NCBI GenBank assembly: GCA_003611955.1
Contig: RAZE01000011.1
Location: forward strand, 61,932-125,931
Direction of reading: 5' to 3'
Source of the DNA: a bacterium 1XD8-76
GTDB taxonomy: Bacteria; Bacillota; Clostridia; Lachnospirales; Lachnospiraceae
DNA: 64,000 nucleotides
Shown: in pieces, positions 38,715 through 47,638 of the stretch
Layout of the letters: each line of letters begins with the position of its first letter
Numbering within the stretch: position 1 is the stretch's first letter
Program-made: the position numbers and the translations under genes
The notes under the pieces: generated by a model
Database searches by the model: none
Told to the model about the DNA's origin: nothing
What the model saw: only the letters and a program-made list of their open reading frames with translations

Positions 38715-39155
38715 TTATTTTTTTTCCAAATTCAGCAAAAAATCAATGGCGCTCAGATATCCCTCCAGCCCTTCCCCGTAGATCTGCCTGTCGCAGGCTG
38801 GCGCTGTCACGGAAACTTTCCGGAACTCCTCCCTGCTCGTGATATCCGAGATATGCACCTCCACCTTCCTGATCGTGTTCACAGAGGCGAGCGCGTCATG
38901 GATCGCGTAGCTGTAATGCGTATAGGCGCCGGGGTTGATGACGATCCCTTCGGTCCCGTCAAAATAGGCATCCTGGATCCGGTCGATCAGCGCGCCCTCG
39001 TGGTTGCTCTGAAACACCTCGATCCGGCAGTTTTCCTTCTCCCCCTTTTCCGCGATCATCTGCAGCAGATCATCATAGTTTTTTGTCCCGTAGATCTCCT
39101 TTTCCCTGATGCCCAAAAAGTTCAGATTCGGTCCGTTAATAATCAAAATTTTCAT
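38715..39155 (-). CDS. aroQ: 3-dehydroquinate dehydratase, type II
   Basis: 146 aa. KILIINGPNLNFLGIREKEIYG with the catalytic Tyr in the lid region, QSNHEGALIDRIQDA, NPGAYTHYSYAIHDAL, and EVHISDITSREEFRKVS are the type II motifs. It converts 3-dehydroquinate to 3-dehydroshikimate. Start at 39155 with CAGGAGAACAAAG, overlapping aroK by 20 bases. Third enzyme gene of the yqeG-aroE-aroK-aroQ row. Confidence 0.95.
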   Translation of the reverse strand: MKILIINGPNLNFLGIREKEIYGTKNYDDLLQMIAEKGEKENCRIEVFQSNHEGALIDRIQDAYFDGTEGIVINPGAYTHYSYAIHDALASVNTIRKVEVHISDITSREEFRKVSVTAPACDRQIYGEGLEGYLSAIDFLLNLEKK

Positions 39156-39678
39156 CTTTGTTCTCCTGTTCCAGTTTTTTCGCAATTTCTTCCACCACCT
39201 GCGCCGTTCTCTTCCCATCCGCCGGGATGACGATATCCGCCGCAGCCCGGTAGAGCTTTTCCCGTTCCCCCATGAGTTTTTGAATCCTCCCCATGGGGTC
39301 GTCCCCCTGCAAAAGCGGCCTGGTGCTGTCCCCCTTCAGTCTCCCGTAGACCGTCTCCGGGGAAACCTCTAAATACACTACCCTTCCCAGTTCCCGCAGA
39401 AGTTCTCTGTTTTCTTCGAGAAGAGGGGTCCCTCCGCCCACGGAAAAAATCCGTCTCGCCTTCCCCTCCCTCAATTCCCGCAGAAGTTCCGTCTCCTTTT
39501 TTCGGAAATAGCCCTCCCCCTCCGCGGCAAAAATTTCCGAGATGGTTCTGCCCTCCCGGCGTTCGATCATTTTATCCGTGTCCTCCAGCGTACACTGCAG
39601 TCTGTAGGAGAGTCCGATCCCGGTGGTGGTCTTCCCGCTCCCCATAAAACCGATCAAAATCACATTGTCCTTCCGCAA
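39136..39678 (-). CDS. aroK: Shikimate kinase
   Basis: 180 aa from a TTG start at 39678, preceded by GGGGG nine bases upstream; no ATG lies at a sensible place. P-loop ILIGFMGSGKTTTG, DTDKMIE for shikimate and Mg, GEGYFRKKE and FSVGGGTPL motifs, then the lid (STRPLLQGDDP). It phosphorylates shikimate in chorismate synthesis. Begins 4 bases after the aroE stop. Confidence 0.93.
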   Translation of the reverse strand: MRKDNVILIGFMGSGKTTTGIGLSYRLQCTLEDTDKMIERREGRTISEIFAAEGEGYFRKKETELLRELREGKARRIFSVGGGTPLLEENRELLRELGRVVYLEVSPETVYGRLKGDSTRPLLQGDDPMGRIQKLMGEREKLYRAAADIVIPADGKRTAQVVEEIAKKLEQENKDENFDY

Positions 39679-39682
39679 TTCC

Positions 39683-40555
39683 CTACACCCCCAGTGCCTT
39701 TTCCATTTTCCGGTAGATCTCCTCCGCCGCTTCCTCCGAGACCCGGACATCGTTCCACAGTTCATAGGCTATTATCCCCTGGTAAAGCAGCATCCGCAGC
39801 CCGTGGTAAGCCTTTCCGTGCGCCCGCCGCACCAGCTGCATAAAGCGGGTTTCCAGCGGATTAAAAATCACGTCATATCCCGTCCCCGCCAGCTTATAAA
39901 AATCCTCCTCCTCTATGACCGCCCGCTCCGTGTGGGGATACATCCCCACGTTCGTCGCCTGTATCACAAGATATTTCCTGCTATTGTCCAGTTTCCGGTA
40001 CTCCTCCAGGGCATAGGCCTCCGCAAAAGTCCTCCCCGCCGCCTTATTGACTTCATCGGTCAGAGAAATGGCCCGCTCTTTGCTGCGGTTCAATATATAG
40101 ACCTTCCCCGCCTTCTCCTTCAGCAGAAGAAAGGCGATCGCTCTCGCCACGCCGCCCGCGCCCAGCAGTATGACTTCCTCCTCCTCTATTTTCACGCCGT
40201 CCGCACACATGGCGCGGAAAAGTCCTGGCATGTCCGTATTACAGCCTCTGTAACCGCCCTCCGTGCGCACCAGCGTGTTGACCGCCCCTATCTGCTCCGC
40301 CAGCGGTTCTATCTCCCTCAGACAGGGAATCACTTCGCTCTTGTAGGGCACCGTCACATTCATCCCCAGAAAGCCGAAAGCCTCCGCGCCCTCCAACGCC
40401 TCTCTCAGCTTCCCGGGCTCCACCTGCAGCGGTACATACACAAGGTTCTGCCCGTAAATTTCAGCCAGACTGTTGTGAATGACCGGAGATACCGAATGCC
40501 CCACCGGATAGCCGATCAGGCCGCACACCTTTGTTTTTGTATTAATTTCCTTCAT
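39683..40555 (-). CDS. aroE: Shikimate dehydrogenase
   Basis: 290 aa. Substrate motif GYPVGHSVSPVIHNSLAE, catalytic Lys in MNVTVPYKSEVIPCL, GAVNTLV, GCNTDMPG, and the Rossmann loop LLGAGGVARAIAFLLL followed by NRSKER, which suggests NADP. Reduces 3-dehydroshikimate. Its ATG overlaps the yqeG stop (ATGA). Confidence 0.95.
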   Translation of the reverse strand: MKEINTKTKVCGLIGYPVGHSVSPVIHNSLAEIYGQNLVYVPLQVEPGKLREALEGAEAFGFLGMNVTVPYKSEVIPCLREIEPLAEQIGAVNTLVRTEGGYRGCNTDMPGLFRAMCADGVKIEEEEVILLGAGGVARAIAFLLLKEKAGKVYILNRSKERAISLTDEVNKAAGRTFAEAYALEEYRKLDNSRKYLVIQATNVGMYPHTERAVIEEEDFYKLAGTGYDVIFNPLETRFMQLVRRAHGKAYHGLRMLLYQGIIAYELWNDVRVSEEAAEEIYRKMEKALGV

Positions 40556-41055
40556 CCTCTTTTTCTCTCCCTCTCGTAAAAATGCAGCACGATCCGTTCC
40601 AGATACCTTTTTAAAACGATCTGGATCTCCTCCTTCGGATGGATCGGCCTTACCAGAATGGAGTAGATCCCGCTGCGTTTTGCTCCCCAGACGTCGGTGA
40701 AGAGCTGATCCCCCACAAACAGGGTCGATCCCTCCGCCGTCCCCATGCGCTCCATGGCCAGCCGGTACCCGCCTCTCTTCGGTTTTCCGGCTTTATAAAG
40801 AAAGGCCGTCCGCACTTCCTCCGCAAAAGATTTCACCCGCGGCTCTTTGTTGTTGGAGAGAAGCATGGTGGAGAAGCCCAGTTTGTGCAGGCGTTCAAAC
40901 AGTTCCTTCGCCCGCCCGTCCGCCGGCGCGTCATGGGGCACGAGAGTATTGTCGATATCGAAGATCACACCCCGCATCCCTCTTTCATAGAAAGATTCAA
41001 AATTAATCTCATAGGCGGAGTCCAGATATTCATCCGGATAAAATACAGAAAACAT
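40552..41055 (-). CDS. YqeG-family HAD phosphatase (IIIA type)
   Basis: 167 aa. HAD motif I FDIDNTLVPHD, motif II LLSNNKEPR, a Lys in KAGKPKRGGY, and motif III FVGDQLFTDVWGAKR. Resembles Bacillus YqeG, whose substrate is not settled; in Bacillus yqeG is next to aroE and yqeH. Here it leads the aro genes, joined to aroE by an ATGA overlap. Confidence 0.92.
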   Translation of the reverse strand: MFSVFYPDEYLDSAYEINFESFYERGMRGVIFDIDNTLVPHDAPADGRAKELFERLHKLGFSTMLLSNNKEPRVKSFAEEVRTAFLYKAGKPKRGGYRLAMERMGTAEGSTLFVGDQLFTDVWGAKRSGIYSILVRPIHPKEEIQIVLKRYLERIVLHFYERERKRG

Positions 41056-41073
41056 ATCCTCACCTCAAATCCT

Positions 41074-41104
41074 GAAAAAGCACTCCCAAAAAACAGGAGT
41101 GCTC
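41074..41104 (-). terminator. Terminator after the two-helix membrane protein
   Basis: Perfect 8-bp stem AGCACTCC/GGAGTGCT (41079-41086 with 41096-41103), loop of nine, then TTTTC on the minus strand. It separates the nrdR transcript from the yqeG-aro row. Confidence 0.85.
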
Positions 41105-41126
41105 TTATCCCTTCCTAAAAATATCG

Positions 41127-41396
41127 TTACAGTTTCCGCACGGCATTGTTATACCGCATCGCCGAGAACAGCTTCGCAAAAGACATGATCATGAGCAGCA
41201 CGATATCATACCACAAAAAATTATAGAGTTTCTGCCGAAGATCGATAAACCACTGCGCCTCACCCCAGGCTTTACCGCCCCAGAAAATAAATACCAGCAG
41301 TATGATCGCAATAAACATAAAACACAGCCGCCACTTATTGAGGCGCTCCATCCGTCTTTTTGCCTTTTCAAGCTTTTGTTTCTTCTCTTCTTCCAT
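41127..41396 (-). CDS. Small membrane protein, two helices, downstream of nrdR
   Basis: 89 aa, not recognised. Charged N-terminus (MEEEKKQKLEKAKRRMERLN), helix at about 24-42 (LCFMFIAIILLVFIFWGG), a loop with EAQWFIDLRQKLYNF, helix at about 62-78, basic end. Eleven bases after nrdR and followed by a terminator, so it shares the nrdR transcript. Confidence 0.72.
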   Translation of the reverse strand: MEEEKKQKLEKAKRRMERLNKWRLCFMFIAIILLVFIFWGGKAWGEAQWFIDLRQKLYNFLWYDIVLLMIMSFAKLFSAMRYNNAVRKL

Positions 41397-41407
41397 CCTG
41401 AATCCCT

Positions 41408-41860
41408 TTACTTATCCAGTACCTTTTTCAGTTCGTCCATAAAAGTATTGATATCCTTAAACTCCCGGTAAACAGAGGCAAAACGGACATAGGCCACCAT
41501 ATCCAGGCCTTTTAACTTCTCCATCACATACTCGCCGACCACGCCGCTGGAAATTTCCTTCTCTTCCATCTTGAAAACTTCCGTCTCCACGTCGTCCACC
41601 AGCTTTTCGATCTGCCCTGCGCTGATCGGTCTCTTATGGCAGGCACGCAGCACGCCGGCCTCGATCTTGGAACGGTCATATGTCTCTCTGTTGTTGTCTT
41701 TTTTGATAATGATTAAAGGGATCGTCTCCACCTTCTCGTATGTGGTAAAGCGCTTGTCGCATTCATCACATACACGCCGCCTGCGGATCGAATTATTTTC
41801 CTCCGCCGGACGGGAATCGATCACCCTCGTATTGTCATGACCGCAAAACGGACATTTCAT
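41408..41860 (-). CDS. nrdR: Transcriptional repressor NrdR
   Basis: 150 aa, usual length. Zinc ribbon CPFCGHDNTRVIDSRPAEE with CDECDKRFTTYE, then an ATP-cone (IIKKDNNRETYDRSKIEAGV...). Represses ribonucleotide reductase genes in response to dATP/ATP. ATG with GGGGGAAGACAG; own sigma-A promoter 30-60 bases upstream. No nrd gene is in the window. Confidence 0.96.
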   Translation of the reverse strand: MKCPFCGHDNTRVIDSRPAEENNSIRRRRVCDECDKRFTTYEKVETIPLIIIKKDNNRETYDRSKIEAGVLRACHKRPISAGQIEKLVDDVETEVFKMEEKEISSGVVGEYVMEKLKGLDMVAYVRFASVYREFKDINTFMDELKKVLDK

Positions 41861-41889
41861 CTGTCTTCCCCCGCTTTCTTTTTCTTAGC

Positions 41890-41918
41890 AGTATAAATTA
41901 TGCGCCCCCTTCTGTCAA
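41890..41918 (-). promoter_or_regulatory. Promoter of nrdR
   Basis: On the minus strand TTGACA (41913-41918), 17 bases, TATACT (41890-41895): near-consensus. Confidence 0.8.
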
Positions 41919-41938
41919 GTATGCCCGGGCGCCGCCCG

Positions 41939-42580
41939 CTATATATTCGACATGAAATCGATCAGATCCGCCATGATCTCTCCCACCAGCGCATCGGCCT
42001 CCCCGGAGTTAAGTTCTTCGTCGTCCAGGCCTTCCGCCAGCCACTCTGCGCTGTCCACCAGCTGTTCGTCCGAATTGGAAAGATCATAGGAAAATCCATA
42101 GGATGTTATCATATCGCTCCCGCAAGTCATCACGATCTCGGAATTCAGCCCCTGCATGGCCTCCATCTGAATGGTTTCCTCCAACGCCGCATAGACATAC
42201 GCCGCCTTCCATTTTTCTTCCATCTCCAACCCGATCGTAAAATGGGTTCCGCCGTTTCTGTCCAGGGAGAATAAAAGCGTCATGGCGCTGCCGTCATCGT
42301 ACTCGTAGGACTCCGTGGCGAGTGTCTCCCAGTCCTCCTTCTCCTCCATCGGGTCTGTCTCTTTTTCGGATTCTTCCTTCTTCTCTTTCCCGTTCTCCTT
42401 CTCTTCCGCTTCCGTATCTTCCGTTTTTCCGTCCGCCTCTTCCTTCCCGGTTTCCTCCACCGTCTCCTCCCGCTTCACTTCGTTATCCTGCGCTGCGGCA
42501 TCTGTCTTTTCCTCCTGCGCACCGTTTCCGCAGCCCGTCAGGAACAGACACAGCATCAGCATTATCACAAATTTTTTCAT
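41939..42580 (-). CDS. Lipoprotein of unknown function, 213 aa
   Basis: Start at 42580 with AGGAGGAAACCT. Signal peptide MKKFVIMLMLCLFLTGCGNG with lipobox LTGC; lipid on Cys17. Then a long Glu/Lys/Asp-rich linker (about residues 20-85) and a folded C-terminal domain (about 90-213) with TLLFSLDRNGGTHFTIGLEM and ITSYGFSYDLSNSDEQLVD. Function not recognised. Transcribed before nrdR's promoter, in the same direction as ylmC upstream. Confidence 0.85.
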   Translation of the reverse strand: MKKFVIMLMLCLFLTGCGNGAQEEKTDAAAQDNEVKREETVEETGKEEADGKTEDTEAEEKENGKEKKEESEKETDPMEEKEDWETLATESYEYDDGSAMTLLFSLDRNGGTHFTIGLEMEEKWKAAYVYAALEETIQMEAMQGLNSEIVMTCGSDMITSYGFSYDLSNSDEQLVDSAEWLAEGLDDEELNSGEADALVGEIMADLIDFMSNI

Positions 42581-42659
42581 AGGTTTCCTCCTGCTGTACA
42601 TCTTTCGCTATTCTACCACAAATCCCAGAATATTCCTACCATTTTTTCATCATTTTGCC

Positions 42660-42905
42660 TTATCTCCTGCAGTGTTCCTTTACCTCCACCAGTATAATAT
42701 CCGGTCCAACCTGCTTAATGTCCCTGTACGGAATCGTGTAGTCCGACTCACATTTAAACCAGTCAAAGACAGAACAGCCGCACGCCACTATGATCTTGCA
42801 GATCTGTCCGCTGCATTCATCAAACTCAAAGTCCGTCACCTTCCCCAGTCTTTTACAGTCTTTGATATTGATCACTTCTTTCGATTTAAAATCCGAATAA
42901 AGCAT
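42660..42905 (-). CDS. YlmC/YmxH family PRC-barrel protein
   Basis: 81 aa. PRC-barrel-like sequence MLYSDFKSKEVINIKDCKRL, GKVTDFEFDECSGQI, YTIPYRDIKQVGPDIILVEV. Known as the YlmC/YmxH sporulation-associated family. ATG with GGGGAGGAAGCG. In Bacillus ylmC lies just after sigG in the same direction; here it is divergent from sigG. Confidence 0.88.
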   Translation of the reverse strand: MLYSDFKSKEVINIKDCKRLGKVTDFEFDECSGQICKIIVACGCSVFDWFKCESDYTIPYRDIKQVGPDIILVEVKEHCRR

Positions 42906-42997
42906 TTCGCTTCCTCCCCGGAAAAAGCTTTCCTGTAATATATGCATCCGCTCCTTTTTTCGTTCCTCTTTTCTTCCGGAAAATGGAACTTTTTTAT

Positions 42998-43026
42998 GAA
43001 TAAATTCATGCAATCCGTACAGTCTA
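42998..43026 (+). promoter_or_regulatory. Forespore-type (sigma-F/G) promoter before sigG
   Basis: GAATA (42998-43002), 17 bases, CAGTCTA (43020-43026) fits the GnATR ... CAnnnTA pattern recognised by sigma-F and sigma-G. About 45 bases before the sigG ATG. Confidence 0.55.
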
Positions 43027-43072
43027 AAAAGAGAAAGAAATTACGTGAACTTTAACGCGGAGGAAAGATACC

Positions 43073-43849
43073 ATGCAGGGAAAAGTTGAAATATGCGGGG
43101 TCAACACAGCGGATTTACCCCTTTTGAAGGAAGAGGAAAAGGAGGCCCTCTGGGCGAAAATAGAGGCCGGCGACATGGCTGCCAGAGACCAGTATATCCG
43201 TGGAAATCTGCGGCTTGTTCTGAGCGTCATCAAACGCTTCTCTTCCAGCAATGAAAATGTGGATGATCTGTTTCAGATCGGATGCGTCGGACTGATCAAG
43301 GCGATCAACAACTTTAATCCTGCCCTGCAGGTAAAATTTTCCACCTACGCCGTGCCCATGATCCTCGGAGAGATCAGACGTTTTCTGCGCGACGGCGGCT
43401 CCATCCGCGTGTCCCGCTCCTTAAAGGATACGGCGTACAAGGCGATCTACGCCAGAGAGCATATGACGAGAAGCAATCTGAAGGAACCCACCATGGAAGA
43501 GATCGCCCAGGAGATAGGCATCTCCAAGGAGGACATTCTCTATGCGCTGGACGCCATCCAGAGCCCTATGAGCCTCTACGAACCCATCTACACGGACGGC
43601 GGAGACACCCTCTATATCATGGATCAGGTCAGCGACAAGAAAAGCAGAGAGGAGAGATGGATCGAAACACTCTCCCTGAATGAAGCCATAAGACATCTGA
43701 GCGACAGGGAACAGGAGATTATCCATCTGCGTTTCTACGAGGGAAAAACACAGATGGAAGTTTCCGAGATCATCGGTATTTCCCAGGCTCAGGTTTCCCG
43801 CCTGGAGAAAAACGCCCTGCGCATTATGCGCAGTTATCTGGCGGCATAA
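43073..43849 (+). CDS. sigG: RNA polymerase sigma-G factor
   Basis: 258 aa, typical length. Begins with the conserved EICGVNTADLPLLKEEE; region 2 RLVLSVIKRFSSSNENVDDLF and FSTYAVPMILGEIRRFLRDG; region 4 LSDREQEIIHLRFYEGKTQM and EIIGISQAQVSRLEKNALR. Late forespore sigma factor controlling spore genes. ATG with GCGGAGGAAAG. Unlike in Bacillus it is on the opposite strand to sigE: it runs tail to tail with sigE, two bases between the stops. Confidence 0.96.
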   Translation: MQGKVEICGVNTADLPLLKEEEKEALWAKIEAGDMAARDQYIRGNLRLVLSVIKRFSSSNENVDDLFQIGCVGLIKAINNFNPALQVKFSTYAVPMILGEIRRFLRDGGSIRVSRSLKDTAYKAIYAREHMTRSNLKEPTMEEIAQEIGISKEDILYALDAIQSPMSLYEPIYTDGGDTLYIMDQVSDKKSREERWIETLSLNEAIRHLSDREQEIIHLRFYEGKTQMEVSEIIGISQAQVSRLEKNALRIMRSYLAA

Positions 43850-43851
43850 AA

Positions 43852-44592
43852 TCAGGTCTCCCTGCTGATCTCCTTTTTGAGCTGCTTCATAATCTTTTTT
43901 TCCAGCCTGGAAATATAGGACTGCGAAATGCCAAGAAGTTCAGCCACCTCCTTCTGAGTCATTTCCCGGCCAATGCTGGCGTCCAGGCCAAACCGCAGGT
44001 TGATGATGGTTTTTTCCCTCTCTGAGAGACGGCTGATCGCGTCCTTGAGAAGCTTATGCTCCACCTCGGACTCGATCCCTCGGTAGATCACATCCTCCTC
44101 CGTCCCCAGAATATCCGAGAGCAGCAATTCATTTCCGTCCCAATCCACATTGAGCGGTTCGTCGATGGACACTTCCAGCCTCGTCTTGCTGTTTCTGCGC
44201 AGATACATCAAAATCTCGTTCTCAATACAGCGGGATGCGTAGGTCGCCAGCTTGATATTTTTGTCCGGCTTGAAGGTATTGATCGATTTGATCAGCCCGA
44301 TCGTCCCGATGGATATCAGATCCTCCACCCCCACACCCGTGTTGTCGAACTTTTTCGCGATATAGACCACCAGACGCAGATTGTGTTCGATCAACGTGGC
44401 TCTGGCCTCCTTTGCGTCCGCGCTTTCGAGTCCGCGGATCATCTCATTCTCCTGGGCGCTCTCCAGCGGAGGCGGCAGGATATCCGCACCCCCTATGTAA
44501 TGAATATCGCCCTCTCTCTCCCAGAAATCAAACTGCCTGCTGCGCACCATTTTGAATTGAAACATCCCCGGTATTGCCATTTTAAAAACCAT
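43852..44592 (-). CDS. sigE: RNA polymerase sigma-E factor (pro-sigma-E)
   Basis: 246 aa. The pro-sequence (about 1-31) precedes [15 protein letters not shown], the conserved cleavage neighbourhood. Region 2 [20 protein letters not shown] and [20 protein letters not shown], region 4 [16 protein letters not shown] and [19 protein letters not shown]. Early mother-cell sigma factor, activated by SpoIIGA. Follows spoIIGA by 11 bases. Confidence 0.96.
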   Translation of the reverse strand: MVFKMAIPGMFQFKMVRSRQFDFWEREGDIHYIGGADILPPPLESAQENEMIRGLESADAKEARATLIEHNLRLVVYIAKKFDNTGVGVEDLISIGTIGLIKSINTFKPDKNIKLATYASRCIENEILMYLRRNSKTRLEVSIDEPLNVDWDGNELLLSDILGTEEDVIYRGIESEVEHKLLKDAISRLSEREKTIINLRFGLDASIGREMTQKEVAELLGISQSYISRLEKKIMKQLKKEISRET

Positions 44593-44603
44593 CTTTCTTC
44601 CTC

Positions 44604-45416
44604 CTAATTATAGTCCAGTACAAAATCCGGATGTAAAATCACCTGATAATTCCCCTTATGGCTCAGCTCCTCATCGGAGAGCGCCACCACCACTTTCCGG
44701 AAAACTTTTCTCTGTCCCTGTTCCTCCACTTCCATTTCGGGCAGTTCCACCGCGTCCAGCAGCCCGCTCTTTTTCCCGATGCTGTGAAATGGAACCAGAT
44801 ATCGCTTTTCCTGCGGTACTCTCTCCATAAGTTCCTCCGCTGCCCGCCTTTCCAGAATCGACACCGGCCGCCTGCCGTAGGGCTCGTACAGACTGTTTCC
44901 GGAATCCGCAAATCCCCTGCAATGAAGCGTCTCTCCGTAAAAATCCAGTTTTACCATATAGAGTTTCCTGCGATCCCTGCCTCTGTTCCGGATATGCAGA
45001 TACCAGGATACCAAACCCGTGGCCGCCGTGCTGAGCGCGATCACCTTCCCGCATGTCATCCCCCTCAAGCCCCCCGGCAGATAGACCGTCAGACAACAGA
45101 CAAGTCCTCCCATAAAAAGAGCGTAGCCGCTCATACAGATATAAGATTTTACAACCATCTCTTTCGTCCGAAAAGAAAAAGCAGCCTTCAACAAAAACAG
45201 ATTTACAAACACCGCCTGAAACAACACCTTGAAAGCCATCCCCATGCCGGGCAGTAAAAGAAGAAGCACAAACACCGACGCGCTCACCGCCGAACTGAGG
45301 ATCATCCTCACCGGACCGCACTGCAGCCCGTAAGTCTGTTTTACCAGAAACAGCAAATATGTACCTGTGACAAAATCCATCAGCCATACTTTGTCAATAT
45401 AAATGATATAGTGCAC
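44604..45416 (-). CDS. spoIIGA: Sigma-E processing peptidase SpoIIGA
   Basis: 270 aa. Five membrane helices in the first 150 residues, then a soluble aspartic-protease domain with [12 protein letters not shown] (Asp171). It cleaves pro-sigma-E at the septum after a signal from the forespore protein SpoIIR. GTG start, AGGGG about ten bases upstream; the opening [14 protein letters not shown] aligns with the Bacillus KIYLDVIWLLNF. Confidence 0.95.
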   Translation of the reverse strand: MHYIIYIDKVWLMDFVTGTYLLFLVKQTYGLQCGPVRMILSSAVSASVFVLLLLLPGMGMAFKVLFQAVFVNLFLLKAAFSFRTKEMVVKSYICMSGYALFMGGLVCCLTVYLPGGLRGMTCGKVIALSTAATGLVSWYLHIRNRGRDRRKLYMVKLDFYGETLHCRGFADSGNSLYEPYGRRPVSILERRAAEELMERVPQEKRYLVPFHSIGKKSGLLDAVELPEMEVEEQGQRKVFRKVVVALSDEELSHKGNYQVILHPDFVLDYN

Positions 45417-45429
45417 CGACGACGCCCCT

Positions 45430-45500
45430 ATCTGTCAAAGACCGTTTTCCTTCCGGTAGATACAAGTATACTCTCTCGCTGTCAAAGATTTTGTCGTTAT
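45430..45500 (-). promoter_or_regulatory. spoIIGA promoter region with repeated TCTTTGACAG and a 0A-box-like site
   Basis: On the minus strand TTGACA (45480-45485), 17 bases, TATCTA (45457-45462). The 10-mer CTGTCAAAGA occurs twice (45432-45441 and 45479-45488). TGTCGTT at 45492-45498, beside the -35, resembles the Spo0A box (TGTCGAA). In Bacillus spoIIG is activated by Spo0A; the same is inferred here. Confidence 0.5.
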
Positions 45501-45544
45501 GTGCGCTGCTTTATAAAAAAATATAGTTCTAAAATCCGGCACAC

Positions 45545-45573
45545 AAAAAGAACCCTGCTCTCACGCAAGGTTC
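45545..45573 (-). terminator. Terminator of the division cluster after ftsZ
   Basis: 9-bp stem with one G-U pair (45550-45558 with 45565-45573), loop of six, followed on the minus strand by TTTTTG; 16 bases after the ftsZ stop. Confidence 0.85.
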
Positions 45574-45588
45574 CTGGAAAATCAGGTT

Positions 45589-46776
45589 TTATTTTTTCTG
45601 TAAAAAGATAGGGATATTCAGTGTCTGCTCTTTCACGGAACTTTTGATATCTGTCGGTTTCACTCCGGGAACCGGTCTGTTCACCGGCTTCACTGTGGGC
45701 GTCACCGGCGCAGGCTTCGGCATAGTCGGAATACCCGCTCCACTCTGGAGTCCCTTGTTCTGCAGAGAAGTGGGGGTGATGATATTGCCGGGCTTATAGG
45801 AGAAGCTGTTTAACCTGTTTTGAGGCACATCCTCCAGCCCTGTGGCGATGACTGTGATCTTGCAGTAGTCAGCCTGGGATGCGTCATACATCGCGCCAAA
45901 AATAATGTTGACTTCATCACCCACCAGTTCCTGCACAAAGCTGGCCGCCTCGTTTGCATCGATCAATGTGATATCGCCCGATACATTGATAATGACATCG
46001 GAAGCTCCCGTGATGGTCGTCTCTAAGAGCGGGGATTCCACGGACATCTTCACTGCCTCTTTCGCCTTGTCGTCTCCCTTTCCCTCACCGATTCCGATAT
46101 GGGCGATTCCCTTGCCCTTCATAACCGTCTGCACGTCCGCAAAGTCCAGATTGATGACCGACGGCACATTGATCAGATCCGTGATGCCTTTCACGGACTG
46201 CTGCAACACCTCATCCGCCTTCTTCAGCGCATCCGGCATCGTCGTGCGCTTGTCCACGATCTCCAGCAATTTATCATTCGGAATCACGATCAGGGTATCC
46301 ACATCCTCCTTGATCTTCTCGATTCCCTGCAGCGCGTTGGTCATGCGGACCTTCGCCTCAAACCGGAAGGGCTTCGTCACGACGCCGACCGTTAAAATAC
46401 CCATGTCCTTAGCGAGCTTCGCCACGACGGGAGCCGCTCCTGTGCCGGTGCCGCCGCCCATGCCGCAGGTGACAAACACCATATCCGCGCCCTTGATCGC
46501 CGCGCTGATCTCCTCCGCGCTCTCCTGCGCCGCCTTCTCGCCGATCTCCGGTCTTGCCCCGGCCCCCAGACCCTTCGTCAGCTTTTCGCCGATCTGGATC
46601 AGTTTCGGCGCTTTGCACAACTGCAAAGCCTGCTTATCTGTATTCACACCGATGAAATCCACACCGGTAATGTTTTCTTCTATCATTCTATTTACAGCAT
46701 TATTGCCTGCACCGCCGACGCCGACCACAATGATCTTTGCAGCAGATTCCGCATCGCTTGTCCTAATCTCTAACAC
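45589..46776 (-). CDS. ftsZ: Cell division protein FtsZ
   Basis: 395 aa. GTP-binding motifs [16 protein letters not shown], tubulin signature [16 protein letters not shown], and T7 loop region [11 protein letters not shown]; a variable linker (about 320-378), then the C-terminal peptide [11 protein letters not shown] that docks to membrane tethers. Polymerises into the division ring. GTG start with GGGAGGAAGTATCT, and its own promoter upstream. Confidence 0.97.
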   Translation of the reverse strand: MLEIRTSDAESAAKIIVVGVGGAGNNAVNRMIEENITGVDFIGVNTDKQALQLCKAPKLIQIGEKLTKGLGAGARPEIGEKAAQESAEEISAAIKGADMVFVTCGMGGGTGTGAAPVVAKLAKDMGILTVGVVTKPFRFEAKVRMTNALQGIEKIKEDVDTLIVIPNDKLLEIVDKRTTMPDALKKADEVLQQSVKGITDLINVPSVINLDFADVQTVMKGKGIAHIGIGEGKGDDKAKEAVKMSVESPLLETTITGASDVIINVSGDITLIDANEAASFVQELVGDEVNIIFGAMYDASQADYCKITVIATGLEDVPQNRLNSFSYKPGNIITPTSLQNKGLQSGAGIPTMPKPAPVTPTVKPVNRPVPGVKPTDIKSSVKEQTLNIPIFLQKK

Positions 46777-46817
46777 AGATACTTCCTCCCACTCTGTAAT
46801 TAACCTTTATCTAACTT

Positions 46818-46846
46818 ATCATATAATGTAATCCCCAATTTATCAA
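46818..46846 (-). promoter_or_regulatory. Promoter of ftsZ
   Basis: On the minus strand TTGATA (46841-46846), 17 bases, TATGAT (46818-46823), in the 88-base gap between ftsQ and ftsZ. Confidence 0.7.
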
Positions 46847-46864
46847 CCACTTTTTTGTGATATC

Positions 46865-47638
46865 TCAACTTTTATCTTTATGAAAGGGTATAATTTTCGA
46901 TTCCGCCGTGAAATTTTCCATCTGCAGCACGCCCTTTTCCCCCACCAATTCCGGCAATATGCTTCTCAGCCTGGAAAATTTTTCATCGATACTGCTGTTA
47001 TCGCCGATCTGCACCCGTATCTCGCCGAAGTAGAGCGTCACTTTATATTCCTTGTCAAAAAAAAGCCTGTCCGCCTGCAATTCATACTTGTCCAGCGACT
47101 GGGTGATGTCCAGGATCCTCGCGAAAATCTTATCGTTTTCCACCGGAAGCTTCTCATACATCACCACATGGTCAAATTTCAGACCGGTCACCTCCGGCAC
47201 CCCCGCCGTCTTCATCTCGGAGCTCTCCACGATGGTACCGTCTCTGTCAAAATACATGTACCGCCCCAGATAGGACACATAACCGGCAAAAGATTTCTCG
47301 TACACCCTGATCCGCACCGTATCCGGCGTCACGATCTCCACCTCCACCGCGGAGACAAAGGGGATATCCTCGATCTTCTTATCCCGATATTTAAAGTTCA
47401 GATAAATGGAATTACGGCCCAGACGCCCCGTCATGATCCGATCGGTGATTTCCTCATCCGTATAATGGGCGTTCCCTTCCACATACACTGTATTTACCGT
47501 ATAAGTCGTCTCAATATAATACCACGCTCCCAGACATGCAATGAGCAAAACCGCCGTCGCTATGACGGTGATTTTAGCCCCCAGATGACGGCTTTGGTAT
47601 ACCGTTTTTTTCTTCTTCCCTTCCTTCTTACTTCTCAT
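46865..47638 (-). CDS. ftsQ: Cell division protein FtsQ/DivIB
   Basis: 257 aa. Basic N-terminus (MRSKKEGKKKKTVYQ), one helix (about 24-43), a POTRA domain (VYVEGNAHYTDEEITDRIM), and the beta domain (YMYFDRDGTIVE, PEVTGLKF). Part of the divisome with FtsL and FtsB/DivIC. The ATG overlaps the ftsW TGA (ATGA). Somewhat short at the N-terminus compared with Gram-negative FtsQ, as usual for this type. Confidence 0.9.
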   Translation of the reverse strand: MRSKKEGKKKKTVYQSRHLGAKITVIATAVLLIACLGAWYYIETTYTVNTVYVEGNAHYTDEEITDRIMTGRLGRNSIYLNFKYRDKKIEDIPFVSAVEVEIVTPDTVRIRVYEKSFAGYVSYLGRYMYFDRDGTIVESSEMKTAGVPEVTGLKFDHVVMYEKLPVENDKIFARILDITQSLDKYELQADRLFFDKEYKVTLYFGEIRVQIGDNSSIDEKFSRLRSILPELVGEKGVLQMENFTAESKIIPFHKDKS

